Below are positions 33,041 to 42,316 of a stretch of DNA of 55,866 nt, piece by piece. Origin of the DNA: Pseudomonas sp. SJZ079. Lineage in GTDB: Bacteria > Pseudomonadota > Gammaproteobacteria > Pseudomonadales > Pseudomonadaceae. A program made the translations under genes and the position numbers. The stretch covers positions 1 to 55,866 of the forward strand of contig NZ_VIUH01000028.1 in the NCBI RefSeq assembly GCF_007993865.1. The letters run 5' to 3'. The notes beneath the pieces were generated by a model, which made no database searches, was not told where the DNA came from, and worked only from the letters and a program-made list of their open reading frames with translations. How positions within the stretch are numbered: position 1 is the first letter of the stretch; each line of letters starts with the position of its first letter.

Positions 33041-34693
33041 ATGCATCGCTTCTGCATTCGCCTCGTAACGCACCGCCAAAAATTTCGACAGCGCTATTTC
33101 ACGCTGCGCATCTGCAGCGTGCTGCTGGCATTGCTGCCCGCCTGGAGCCTGGCTGCGCCGCCCAGCACCGATCAGCCCCTACAGGTCATCGATTTCCAGT
33201 TGCGCTGGAAACACCAGTTCCAGTTTGCCGGCTACTACGCGGCCATTGCCCAGGGCTACTACCAGGAAGAAGGTCTGACAGTCCGCCTGCACGAAGGCGG
33301 CCCTGGCAAAACCCCGGTTGATGAGGTGCTTGCGGGGCGCGCCCAGTATGCCGAGTCCAACAGTGAGCTGCTGTTTGAGCGCCTCAGAGGTAAACCCCTG
33401 GTCGCCTTGGCGGTGATCTTCCAGCACTCCCCGTCGGTACTGCTGGCCCGCGCCGATGCCGGTATCCGCACGGTACATGACCTGATCGGCAAGCGCGTGA
33501 TGCTGATGAACGCGCATACCGATGCGGACTTCCACGCCATGTTTCGCAGCGAAGGGATAGACCCCGCGAGCATTCAACTGCAGCCCAGCAGCTACGCCAT
33601 AGAAGACCTGACCTCAGGCAAAGTCGACGCCTTCAACTCCTACCTGACCAACGAGCCGTTCTATTTGCGCCAGCAAGGGGTCGACTATGTAACGATCTCG
33701 CCGAGCACCTACGGCATTGATTTTTATAGCGATATATTGTTCACCAGCGAAGCCGAACTGCAGCAAAACCCGCAGCGGGTCGAAGCCTTCCGCCGCGCCA
33801 GCTTGCGCGGCTGGGGCTACGCCATGGACCACCCCGAAGAGATCATCGACCTGCTGATCGATCAGTATCGGGTCAGCAAACCCCGTGCCCACCTGCAATT
33901 TGAGGCCCAGGCCATGCGCGAGCTGATCCTCCCCGAGCTGATCGAGATCGGCCATATGAACCCGGGGCGCTGGCAACGCATGGCCGAAGCCTTCAACCAG
34001 CTGGGCATGACCGGCGACACCCAGGCGCTGGACGGCTTTATCTACAACCCCAACCCACCCCAGCAAGTCGAAAAACTGCAGAAAATCATTGCCCTGATCA
34101 GCCTCGGCAGCGCCCTGGTGCTGGTCGCGGTCTTGGCCCTGCTGGCCACTCAGCGCCGCCTCAGGCTGGAGATCCAGCGCCGCAAGGTGGCCGAAGAAGA
34201 GGTCCGCGCACTGGCCTTTCGCGACAGCCTGACCGGCCTGCCCAATCGCAACAGCTTCATCCCCTACGTCAATCAGAAACTACTCAGCGCCAAACGCAGC
34301 GGCGAGCACTTGGCGCTCTGCTATATCGATCTGAACAAGTTCAAGGAGATCAACGACTCCTTCGGCCATCAGGCCGGCGATGCCGTGCTGATCCACGCCG
34401 CCCGCGCCATCAGTGCCAGCATCCGCGAATCGGACATGGCCGCGCGCATGGGTGGCGATGAGTTCGTCGTGTTGCTCGATGGCGTCCACAGCGGTGTCGA
34501 TAGCGAACGCCTGACCACGCAGATTTGCCAGGCCATCGCCCGCCCGCTGCACTGGCAGGGCCACTGCCTGCACGTGACTGCCAGCCTGGGCGTGGCCCTG
34601 TGCCCGCAGGACGGCGAGCACCTGGATGACCTGATGTCGAAGGCCGACGTCGAGATGTTCACCAAGAAAGCCGTCATGCTGGTGCTGCGCTAA
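33041..34693 (+). CDS. membrane diguanylate cyclase with NMT1/THI5-type periplasmic sensor
   Basis: A 550-residue protein with a signal anchor (about 1-40), a periplasmic NMT1/THI5-like binding domain (about 45-345, with RWKHQFQFAGYYAAIAQGYY, a binding-protein signature for thiamine-precursor-like ligands), one membrane segment (about 353-372, ALVLVAVLALLA), a short coiled linker and a GGDEF domain (about 390-545). The active GGDEF motif is intact in ARMGGDEFVV, and an RxxD inhibitory site (RESD) lies five residues before it. It should make cyclic di-GMP when a small ligand binds outside. The C-terminal AKxxGRN tail of usual GGDEF domains is replaced by TKKAVMLVLR. Confidence 0.9.
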   Translation: MHRFCIRLVTHRQKFRQRYFTLRICSVLLALLPAWSLAAPPSTDQPLQVIDFQLRWKHQFQFAGYYAAIAQGYYQEEGLTVRLHEGGPGKTPVDEVLAGRAQYAESNSELLFERLRGKPLVALAVIFQHSPSVLLARADAGIRTVHDLIGKRVMLMNAHTDADFHAMFRSEGIDPASIQLQPSSYAIEDLTSGKVDAFNSYLTNEPFYLRQQGVDYVTISPSTYGIDFYSDILFTSEAELQQNPQRVEAFRRASLRGWGYAMDHPEEIIDLLIDQYRVSKPRAHLQFEAQAMRELILPELIEIGHMNPGRWQRMAEAFNQLGMTGDTQALDGFIYNPNPPQQVEKLQKIIALISLGSALVLVAVLALLATQRRLRLEIQRRKVAEEEVRALAFRDSLTGLPNRNSFIPYVNQKLLSAKRSGEHLALCYIDLNKFKEINDSFGHQAGDAVLIHAARAISASIRESDMAARMGGDEFVVLLDGVHSGVDSERLTTQICQAIARPLHWQGHCLHVTASLGVALCPQDGEHLDDLMSKADVEMFTKKAVMLVLR

Positions 34694-34717
34694 ACGCAGG
34701 CAGCCGCATGACCGCGC

Positions 34718-36433
34718 TTAACGGGCCGCCAGATGGGCAACCATCAGCTGCACGCTTTCCTTGCCGCGGTACTCGTTGACGTCGAGCTTGTACGCCACCT
34801 CGACCCAACGCACGGTTGGGTTGGGCCACTGCTCACGGTCGATATTGAAGGCGATGGCGTCCAGGGTCTGGCCGCCGCACTCGGTCTTCAGCACCAGCTT
34901 CAAGTGCCTGTCGCCGACCAGCCGCTGCTGGACGATCTGGAACACGCCGTGAAACAGCGGCTCGGGAAAGTGCTGCCCCCAAGGACCGGCATGCCGCAGG
35001 GCGCGGGCCAGTTCCAGGTGAAACTCCTCGACCGCCAGACTGCCATCGGAGAGCAGGCGCCCGGTGAGGTCGTCTTCTGCCAACTGACGGCGCACCTCGG
35101 CGTCGAATGCCGCGGCGAAGGCGCCGAAATGCGCCTGCGGCAGGGACAGCCCAGCTGCCATGGCGTGTCCGCCAAACTTGCTGATCAAGCCCGGATGCTT
35201 GGCCGCCACCGCGTCCAGCGCATCGCGAATATGAAAACCCGGCACCGAACGCGCCGAGCCTTTCAACACCCCTTCACCGGCATCGGCGAAGGCGATGGTC
35301 GGGCGGTGGTAACGCTCCTTCATCCTCGAGGCGAGGATGCCGATCACCCCCTGATGCCAGTCCGCCTCGAACAGGCACAGGCCGAACGGCATATCTTCCA
35401 GCGGCAGGTCCTTGAGCTGGGCCAGCGCCTCGCGCTGCATGCCCTGCTCGATGGCCTTGCGGTCCTGATTGAGCTGGTCCAGTTCGACCGCCATGTCCCG
35501 CGCCAGGGCCTCGTCCTCGCAGAGCAGGCACTCGATACCCAGGGACATATCGTCCAGCCGCCCGGCCGCGTTCAGTCGCGGACCGATGATAAAGCCCAGG
35601 TCGGTCGAGGTGATGCGCCCCGGTTCACGCCCGGCCACTTCGAGAATCGCGCGCAAGCCCGGGCGCGCTCGGCCGGCGCGAATCCGCGCCAGGCCCTGAT
35701 GCACCAGGATGCGGTTATTGGCATCCAGCGGCACCACGTCGGCGACGCTGCCCAGCGCCACCAGGTCGAGCAGCTCGGCCAGGTTCGGCGCCGGACGCTG
35801 GGTCTGTGTGAACCAGTCCAGCTCGCGCAGGCGCGCGCGCAGCGCCAGCAATACATAGAAGATCACCCCGACCCCGGCCAGCGCCTTGCTCGGGAAGTCG
35901 CAACCATGCTGGTTGGGATTGACGATGGCATCCGCCGCCGGCAGTTCATGACCGGGCAAGTGGTGATCGGTGACCAGCACCTTGAGCCCCGCCGCCTTGG
36001 CCGCCGCCACCCCTTCGACACTGGAAATGCCGTTGTCCACGGTGACCAGCAGCTGCGGCGCCTTTTCCAGGGCCACGGCGACGATCTCCGGGGTCAGGCC
36101 ATAGCCGTACTCGAAACGATTGGGCACCAGGTAATCGACATGCGCCGCACCGAGCTGGCGCAAGCCCAGCACCCCGACCGTGCTGGCGGTGGCGCCGTCG
36201 GCATCGAAGTCACCGACGATGAGGATGCGTTGGCGCTGTTGCAAGGCCTGCACCAGCAACTCGACAGCCGCCTCGATGCCTTGCAACTGCGTATAGGGCA
36301 GCAGCCGGGCCAGCGCCTTGTCCAGCTCGGCCTCCGACTGCACGCCACGGGCGGCATACAGGCGGGTCAACAGCGGTGGCAGGTTGCCCAGGTTCGGCAG
36401 GGTAGCGGGCAGCGGGCGGGGTTCGATGCGCAT
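34718..36433 (-). CDS. recJ: single-stranded-DNA-specific exonuclease RecJ
   Basis: A 571-residue DHH-family 5'-3' exonuclease. It shows the DxDxDG motif (GDFDADGATA), TVDNG, TDHHLPG with the name-giving DHH, and the C-terminal DHHA1 motif GGHAMAAG. It acts in recombination and repair with RecQ. AGAAGGAC lies upstream of the ATG. It converges with the diguanylate cyclase gene and is followed upstream by yaeQ on the same strand. Confidence 0.97.
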   Translation of the reverse strand: MRIEPRPLPATLPNLGNLPPLLTRLYAARGVQSEAELDKALARLLPYTQLQGIEAAVELLVQALQQRQRILIVGDFDADGATASTVGVLGLRQLGAAHVDYLVPNRFEYGYGLTPEIVAVALEKAPQLLVTVDNGISSVEGVAAAKAAGLKVLVTDHHLPGHELPAADAIVNPNQHGCDFPSKALAGVGVIFYVLLALRARLRELDWFTQTQRPAPNLAELLDLVALGSVADVVPLDANNRILVHQGLARIRAGRARPGLRAILEVAGREPGRITSTDLGFIIGPRLNAAGRLDDMSLGIECLLCEDEALARDMAVELDQLNQDRKAIEQGMQREALAQLKDLPLEDMPFGLCLFEADWHQGVIGILASRMKERYHRPTIAFADAGEGVLKGSARSVPGFHIRDALDAVAAKHPGLISKFGGHAMAAGLSLPQAHFGAFAAAFDAEVRRQLAEDDLTGRLLSDGSLAVEEFHLELARALRHAGPWGQHFPEPLFHGVFQIVQQRLVGDRHLKLVLKTECGGQTLDAIAFNIDREQWPNPTVRWVEVAYKLDVNEYRGKESVQLMVAHLAAR

Positions 36434-36521
36434 CGGGATTCCAGTTGTCCTTCTAGATTAGCCGGCAGTAACGCCTAGCAGAGACCGGGGGGATGCGCGC
36501 GGCACCCACCCTTCTCAGTCA

Positions 36522-37061
36522 TCAGCGTTCGCCGGCCAGCCACTCCAGCGGAATTTCGTGCTGGCCGCGCTCATCGGTGACGAACAACTCGCCGTCGCTG
36601 ATCATCACGCTCCAGCTCAGCGCCCGCGGCATATCCAGGGCAAGACTGGCCAGGGCCTCCTGATCCAGCGCGACCACGTTGAGGTTCTTCAGGCTGCGTA
36701 CCGGGTCGAGCGCCTTGGCCTGCCACACGCGCAGGTTGCCGTAAGCGACCAGACTGAAGCGCTCGGTGCGCCGCGAGCACCAGGTCATGCGATCGCTGTC
36801 CGGCTGGCCGACTTCGATCCAGTGCAGTACGCGGTCGTCGAGGCTCTTTTCCCACAACGCCGGTTCGTCCACATCCGACAGGCCGCGGCCGAAGGCCAGC
36901 TGCTCGTCATAGAACAGCGCATAGGCAATCAGCCGTGCAGCCAGGCGTTCTTCGGTTTCCGAAGGGTGCTTGGCCACGGTAAAACGCAGGCTCTGGTAGA
37001 CGCTGCGATCGATATCGGTGAGGTTCAGGTCGATTTTGTAGGTCGTGGCTTGCAGGGCCAT
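36522..37061 (-). CDS. yaeQ: YaeQ family protein
   Basis: A 179-residue protein recognised as YaeQ from its start (MALQATTYKIDLNLTDIDR), the HPSETEERLAARLIAYAL stretch and its length (E. coli 181). Its fold is related to restriction-endonuclease-like nucleases; the function is not firmly known. It lies upstream of recJ on the same strand, with an 88-base gap, as in other Pseudomonas. Confidence 0.93.
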   Translation of the reverse strand: MALQATTYKIDLNLTDIDRSVYQSLRFTVAKHPSETEERLAARLIAYALFYDEQLAFGRGLSDVDEPALWEKSLDDRVLHWIEVGQPDSDRMTWCSRRTERFSLVAYGNLRVWQAKALDPVRSLKNLNVVALDQEALASLALDMPRALSWSVMISDGELFVTDERGQHEIPLEWLAGER

Positions 37062-37157
37062 GGGGCGGCTTCTTGACTGGGCGAATTAGCCGGCAAGTCT
37101 ACCCGATGCCGCCCACTCACGTTAGAGTCGCGGCCAATGCCTGATGGATGGAAGCCC

Positions 37158-38357
37158 ATGAACCTGCCCAGCAAACCCCTCGCCGGCTTGAAAGTCATCG
37201 AACTCGGCACCCTGATCGCCGGCCCCTTCGCCTCGCGCATCTGCGCCGAGTTCGGCGCCGAAGTGATCAAGGTCGAGTCGCCGGACGGCGGCGACCCGCT
37301 GCGCAAGTGGCGCAAGCTGTACGAGGGCACTTCGCTGTGGTGGTTCGTGCAGGCGCGCAACAAGAAATCGCTGACCCTCAACCTCAAGCATGAAGAGGGT
37401 CGCGCGGTGCTGCTGAAGCTGCTCGGCGAGGCCGACATCCTGATCGAGAACTTCCGCCCCGGCGTGCTGGAAAAGCTCGGCCTGGGCTGGGACGTGCTGC
37501 ATGCGCTGAACCCCAAGCTGGTGATGGTGCGCCTCTCCGGCTTCGGCCAGACCGGGCCGATGAAGGATCAGCCGGGCTTCGGCGCGGTGGGCGAATCCAT
37601 GGGCGGGCTGCGCTACATCACCGGTTTCGAGGATAGACCGCCGGTGCGCACCGGGATTTCCATTGGCGACTCGATCGCCGCGCTATGGGGGGTGATCGGC
37701 GCCCTGATGGCCCTGCGTCACCGCGAGGTGAACGGCGGCCAGGGCCAGGTGGTCGACGTGGCACTGTATGAGGCGATCTTCGCCATGATGGAGAGCATGG
37801 TGCCGGAGTTCGATGTGTTCGGCTTCATCCGCGAGCGCAGCGGCAATATCATGCCCGGTATCACGCCCTCCTCGATCCACACCAGCAGCGACGGCAAGCA
37901 TGTGCAGATCGGCGCCAATGGCGATGCCATCTTCAAGCGCTTCATGCAGGCCATCGACCGCCAGGATTTAGCCGATGACCCAGAGCTGACCACCAATGAC
38001 GGCCGCGATGCACGGCGTGACGAGTTGTACGGGGTGATCGACCGCTGGGTCGGCTCATTGCCGCTGGAACAGGTGCTGGCGCTGTTGAACCAGGCCGAAG
38101 TGCCGGCCAGCCGCATCTTCTCGGCGGAAGACATGTTCGCCGACCCACAGTTTCTGGCGCGTGAGATGTTCCTCAGCGCCAAGCTGCCGGACGGCAAGGC
38201 CTGCAAGATGCCCGGCATAGTACCCAAGCTGTCGGAGACGCCTGGCTCGGCCGACTGGGTCGGGCCGGAGCTGGGCGAGCATAACTACGAGGTGCTCGAC
38301 GCCCTGGGTTATAGCGCCGAGCAAATCGCCGCACTGCAGGCCTGCGGAGCGCTGTGA
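37158..38357 (+). CDS. CaiB/BaiF-family CoA-transferase
   Basis: A family III CoA-transferase of about 399 residues. It begins KPLAGLKVIELGTLIAGPFA and contains the catalytic Asp in GISIGDSIAAL (near residue 178) and VRLSGFGQTGP. These enzymes pass CoA between carboxylic acids in the cytoplasm; substrates cannot be told from sequence. Two in-frame starts are possible, 37137 and 37158; GGATGGAAG lies before the second. It is divergent from yaeQ, with no partner thiolase or dehydrogenase beside it. Confidence 0.9.
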   Translation: MNLPSKPLAGLKVIELGTLIAGPFASRICAEFGAEVIKVESPDGGDPLRKWRKLYEGTSLWWFVQARNKKSLTLNLKHEEGRAVLLKLLGEADILIENFRPGVLEKLGLGWDVLHALNPKLVMVRLSGFGQTGPMKDQPGFGAVGESMGGLRYITGFEDRPPVRTGISIGDSIAALWGVIGALMALRHREVNGGQGQVVDVALYEAIFAMMESMVPEFDVFGFIRERSGNIMPGITPSSIHTSSDGKHVQIGANGDAIFKRFMQAIDRQDLADDPELTTNDGRDARRDELYGVIDRWVGSLPLEQVLALLNQAEVPASRIFSAEDMFADPQFLAREMFLSAKLPDGKACKMPGIVPKLSETPGSADWVGPELGEHNYEVLDALGYSAEQIAALQACGAL

Positions 38358-38447
38358 CGCAACAGCGCACGCGCCCTGGCCACTAGTTGGCTAGCCTTGG
38401 CAAATGGCTCTAGGCCGGTATGATGCGGCGCTTTTGGAACACGCCGC

Positions 38448-39161
38448 ATGCTTCTGCGCGTCACCCTCGCTCTCCTCTGCCTGACTCTCTTTACCCCCGC
38501 CCTCGCCGAGCCACCGCGCAGTTTCAGCGCAGCCAAGAAAATTGGCTGGAGGCTGTATGCCCGGCAATCGGTGGAGTTCTACTGCGGCTGCAAATTCAGC
38601 GGCAAGCGCGTCGACCTGCGCAGTTGTGGTTATGTGCCCCGCAAGAACGCCAAACGCGCCGCCCGCATCGAGTGGGAGCACATAGTCCCGGCCTGGCAGA
38701 TCGGTCATCAGCGCCAATGCTGGCAGCAGGGCGGACGCAAGAATTGCACGAAGCACGACTCGACCTATCGCCGCGCCGAATCCGACCTGCACAACCTGGT
38801 GCCCGCCATAGGCGAGATCAATGGTGATCGCAGCAACTTCGCCTATGGCTGGTTACCTCAGCAGCCCAGCCAATACGGCGCCTGCCCGATGGTGGTCGAC
38901 TTCAAGGCGCGCATCGCCATGCCGCGCAAGGCCGTGCGCGGCATGGTCGCGCGCACCTACCTGTATATGAGCGATCGTTACCGCCTGCGCCTGTCCAAGC
39001 AGAAACGCCAGCTGTATGCCACCTGGCACAAGCAGTACCCGGTGAAGACCTGGGAACGCCAGCGCAATCAGCTGCTCGGCTGCGTGATGGGCTGGGGTAA
39101 CCCCTACGTCGCTAGCCTGGACCAAAGCGCCTGCCACACCCAACTGGCTGGCACTCGCTGA
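38448..39161 (+). CDS. endA: EndA-like secreted endonuclease I
   Basis: A 237-residue protein with a signal peptide (cleavage near LAEP, about residue 22). The endonuclease I motifs are EWEHIVPAW and DLHNLVPAIGEINGDRSNF, with eight Cys that could form disulphides in the periplasm. It cuts double-stranded DNA non-specifically outside the cell or in the periplasm. The ATG lacks a strong ribosome site. It follows the CoA-transferase by 90 bases and converges with the glycosyl phosphorylase gene. Confidence 0.9.
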   Translation: MLLRVTLALLCLTLFTPALAEPPRSFSAAKKIGWRLYARQSVEFYCGCKFSGKRVDLRSCGYVPRKNAKRAARIEWEHIVPAWQIGHQRQCWQQGGRKNCTKHDSTYRRAESDLHNLVPAIGEINGDRSNFAYGWLPQQPSQYGACPMVVDFKARIAMPRKAVRGMVARTYLYMSDRYRLRLSKQKRQLYATWHKQYPVKTWERQRNQLLGCVMGWGNPYVASLDQSACHTQLAGTR

Positions 39162-39231
39162 GCCACACCGCGGGCGTTAGATCAGCGGACGGCTTGAACT
39201 TGACCGGAGGAGGCATGCCCCCTGCATTCGG

Positions 39232-40674
39232 TCAGCACAGCAACTGCCGTTCGCAGCCAGCCTCCACGTCGCGGTAGTCGATCTGCGCCCGCTTGAGCGG
39301 CAGGTCGATGCTCAAGCGGCAGTAGTGATCGCCGTGACGCCAGGCCATGACCACGCAGGAATCGCTCGAGGAGTTGAGTTCGAAGCGCCCTTCAAACGCC
39401 GGGTAGTGACTGCGAAAGCGCATCAAGGCCAACAGACGACGTACCACCGGCTTGCTCATGGCAGTGTCCACCTCGGCCAGGCTGAACGAGTGGCGATTGA
39501 TATCGCGCGCCTCGCCGGTGCTGTCCATCAACTCGTAATCGTTGCCGCCGGCCAACAAGCCGACGTAGTACACCTGGGGAATACCGGGGCAGAAGAACTG
39601 GATGGCGCGGGCGACTATGTAGGCATCGTCATCGCACAGCAGCGCCTCGTAGAAGGTGCAGGTCAGCTGATAGATCGCACCTACGCTGTGCACATTGGCC
39701 GCCGAGCGACGCAATATCGGGTCGGCACTGCGCTGAGAAACGTCCTCGACCAAGGCCTTGATCCGATCATCCGGCAGCACACCTTCGACATCCGGAATGC
39801 AGATGCCGTCATGGGTATCGAGCACCGTGATCTGGTTACGCGGGCACATCCGCAGCCAGTGCTTGAGGTAACGACTGCTGACCTCCAGCAGGCTGTGCAA
39901 CAGCAGCGGCGGCAGGGCGAAGGCGTAAGGGCGCATGCCACGCCGCGAGATCGCGTACTGATAGCTGTTGTGATCGTGCACTTCCGGCAGGGTTTCGGCG
40001 CCGTATTTCTGCGCGGTATCCCTGAACCACTCGAGGATGCGATACACCTCGGGCTCGACTAGGAAGCAACTGGTGCCGATCCGCTTGGTGGTGTAACCGA
40101 AGGCATCCAGGCGAAACAACTTGACCCCGCGCGCCGCGAGAAAGGCGATGTAACGCTCCATCAGCTGGTAGGTATGCGCCGAGCTGTAGTCAAGATCGAT
40201 CTGTTTCTCGGTGAAGGTGCACCAGACCCGGCCCTGCTCGCCATTGGCAAAGGTCACCTGGCGAAACGGCTCTTTTTCTTTGCGAATGTGAATAAGCGCC
40301 AGATCCTCGGGGCTTATGTCCCCCAGCGGGTCTACTTGCACGAACAGATCCGCATAGACAGACGCCGGCCCATGGCGCAGAAAATCCTGGAACTCCACCG
40401 ACTCGTCGGAAATATGGTTGATGGTCAGGTCGAGGCAGAGATCGTAACGGGCGGAAATCCGCTCGACATCGGCCCAGCTGCCGAATGCGGGATCGACCTC
40501 GGTATGGGTCAGCGGGGAAAAGCCGCTATCGGCATTGGAAGGATAGAGCGGCAGGATATGCACGCCGCCGATGGCATCCCCCACATGCTGGTCCAACACC
40601 TGGTAAAGATCACTCAGGTCATTGCCCATACGGTTGGGGTAACAGATCAACTGGACGGCATTACGCAGTGACAT
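39232..40674 (-). CDS. GH13_18 glucosyl phosphorylase, sucrose-phosphorylase-like
   Basis: A 480-residue alpha-glucosyl phosphorylase, collinear with Bifidobacterium sucrose phosphorylase (about 504 residues). Visible marks are VQLICYPNRMGNDL, GVHILPLYPSNADSGF, the nucleophile Asp in RLDAFGY, the acid/base Glu in LPEVHDH, VLDTHDGI and PQVYYVGLLAG ... RDINRH. It splits sucrose or a related glucoside with phosphate to glucose 1-phosphate. Other members of the subfamily act on glucosylglycerol or glucosylglycerate, and the acceptor-site loop here differs from the bifidobacterial one, so the acceptor is uncertain. The start chosen is the ATG complementary to 40672-40674 with GAGGGG upstream. No sucrose transporter or regulator lies beside it. 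Confidence 0.88.
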   Translation of the reverse strand: MSLRNAVQLICYPNRMGNDLSDLYQVLDQHVGDAIGGVHILPLYPSNADSGFSPLTHTEVDPAFGSWADVERISARYDLCLDLTINHISDESVEFQDFLRHGPASVYADLFVQVDPLGDISPEDLALIHIRKEKEPFRQVTFANGEQGRVWCTFTEKQIDLDYSSAHTYQLMERYIAFLAARGVKLFRLDAFGYTTKRIGTSCFLVEPEVYRILEWFRDTAQKYGAETLPEVHDHNSYQYAISRRGMRPYAFALPPLLLHSLLEVSSRYLKHWLRMCPRNQITVLDTHDGICIPDVEGVLPDDRIKALVEDVSQRSADPILRRSAANVHSVGAIYQLTCTFYEALLCDDDAYIVARAIQFFCPGIPQVYYVGLLAGGNDYELMDSTGEARDINRHSFSLAEVDTAMSKPVVRRLLALMRFRSHYPAFEGRFELNSSSDSCVVMAWRHGDHYCRLSIDLPLKRAQIDYRDVEAGCERQLLC

Positions 40675-40771
40675 GGCAGCCCCTCTGGCTTGGTTGTGTT
40701 TCAAGCAACCCTAGCAAGAATCGACAAGCCTGCCGGAAAAAACCCTATTCAGCGTATGTCACCGCGCCAAC

Positions 40772-40803
40772 AAAAAGGCCGGCACCTTTCGGTTGCCGGC
40801 CTG
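40772..40803 (-). terminator. terminator after thrC
   Basis: On the minus strand AGGCCGGCAACC pairs with GGTGCCGGCCT around GAAA, followed by TTTTTG. It ends the hom-thrC operon about 25 bases after the thrC stop. Confidence 0.85.
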
Positions 40804-40826
40804 TTCTGCTGCGCCTTGAGCTGCGC

Positions 40827-42248
40827 TTACAGCGGCTTGCCGCGGTTACCATGCTGGCTGACGAAACCCTGAACGGTTTTCAGATCATTGGCCAGCACAG
40901 TGCAACGCTCCTCGCGCTCGAACAAGTCGGCCAGGTGCGCCGGCAGTGCAGGCGCCTGGCCGACACCGGCCTTCTCCACCGCTTCGGGGAATTTCACCGG
41001 GTGCGCAGTACCGAGAATCACCATCGGCACCGCCAGGCTGCGACGGCAGTCGCGCGCCGCCTTGACGCCGATGGCGGTGTGCGGGTCGAGCAACTCGCCG
41101 CACTCCTGGTACACCTCGGCAATGGTTTCGCAGGTCTCGGCATCATTCACCGCCAGTGAGTCGAACAGCTTGCGCGCCTCGACCCAGCGGTCCTCTTCGA
41201 CGCTGAAACCCCCGCCCTGCTTGAAGGTGCTCATCAGTTCGGCAATCGCCGCGCCGTTGCGCCCGTGCAGGTCGAACAACAGACGCTCGAAGTTCGACGA
41301 GACCATGATGTCCATGGATGGCGACAGGGTCGGATGCAGATCGCCCTTCACATACTGATTGCCGCTCATGAAGCGGTGCAGGATGTCGTTGCGGTTGGTC
41401 GCGACGATCAGCTGGCTGATCGGCAGGCCCATGTTGCGCGCCAGGTAGCCGGCGAAGATGTCGCCGAAGTTACCGGTCGGTACCGAGAAGGCCACCGAGC
41501 GCGCCGGGCCGCCGAGCTGCAGCGAGGCATGGAAGTAGTAGACGATCTGGGCCATGATCCGCGCCCAGTTGATCGAGTTCACCGCCACCAATCGCGTACC
41601 CTTGAGGAAACTCTGGTCAGCGAAGCTGTCCTTGACCATTTCCTGGCAGTCGTCGAAGTTGCCTTGCACGGCGATGTTGTGGATGTTCTCGCCGAGAATG
41701 GTGGTCATCTGCCGACGTTGCACCTCGGACACACGGTTGTGCGGGTGCAGGATGAAGATGTCGACGTTGTCGCAACGGCGGCAGCCTTCGATGGCCGCCG
41801 AACCGGTGTCGCCGGAGGTGGCGCCCATGATCACCACGCGCTCTCCGCGCTTTTCCAGCACGTAATCGAGCAGGCGGCCGAGCAATTGCAGGGCGAAGTC
41901 CTTGAACGCCAGGGTCGGGCCATGGAACAGTTCGAGCACCCACTCATTACCATTCAGCTGACGCAACGGCGCTACGGCGTTATGGGCGAATACCCCCCCA
42001 CCTGCAGCATAGGTTTCCTCGAGGATCTTCTTGAACTCGGCATCCGGGATGCTGCCGGTGACGAACGGACGCATCACCCTGAAGGCCAGCTCGTGGTAAG
42101 GCAAGCCGGCCCAGGAGGCGATTTCCTCTTGAGTGAAGCGCGGCAGGTTTTCCGGTACGTAGAGGCCGCCATCGCTGGCCAGGCCAGCCAGCAGCACGTC
42201 TTCGAAATTCAGGGCCGGTGCCTGGCCGCGGGTACTGATATAACGCAT
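40827..42248 (-). CDS. thrC: threonine synthase
   Basis: A 473-residue fold-type II PLP enzyme. The PLP lysine lies in LAFKDFALQ, the phosphate loop in ATSGDTGSAA, and the FSVPTGNFGD stretch is typical of the longer, bacterial threonine synthases. It makes threonine from O-phosphohomoserine. It follows hom by 68 bases on the same strand, as in P. aeruginosa. Confidence 0.97.
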   Translation of the reverse strand: MRYISTRGQAPALNFEDVLLAGLASDGGLYVPENLPRFTQEEIASWAGLPYHELAFRVMRPFVTGSIPDAEFKKILEETYAAGGGVFAHNAVAPLRQLNGNEWVLELFHGPTLAFKDFALQLLGRLLDYVLEKRGERVVIMGATSGDTGSAAIEGCRRCDNVDIFILHPHNRVSEVQRRQMTTILGENIHNIAVQGNFDDCQEMVKDSFADQSFLKGTRLVAVNSINWARIMAQIVYYFHASLQLGGPARSVAFSVPTGNFGDIFAGYLARNMGLPISQLIVATNRNDILHRFMSGNQYVKGDLHPTLSPSMDIMVSSNFERLLFDLHGRNGAAIAELMSTFKQGGGFSVEEDRWVEARKLFDSLAVNDAETCETIAEVYQECGELLDPHTAIGVKAARDCRRSLAVPMVILGTAHPVKFPEAVEKAGVGQAPALPAHLADLFEREERCTVLANDLKTVQGFVSQHGNRGKPL

Positions 42249-42316
42249 GGTTGCAAACCTTCGGTGTGAGCTGTGGGCGGCACGCTTGCCTTAGGCGAGG
42301 CGCCGCTGGCTGCGAC

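Noticed and set aside
34733..36478. Long plus-strand open frame opposite recJ
   Set aside because: It mirrors recJ codon bias; composition is rich in Gln, Arg and His and no motif is recognisable. RecJ motifs on the minus strand are complete.
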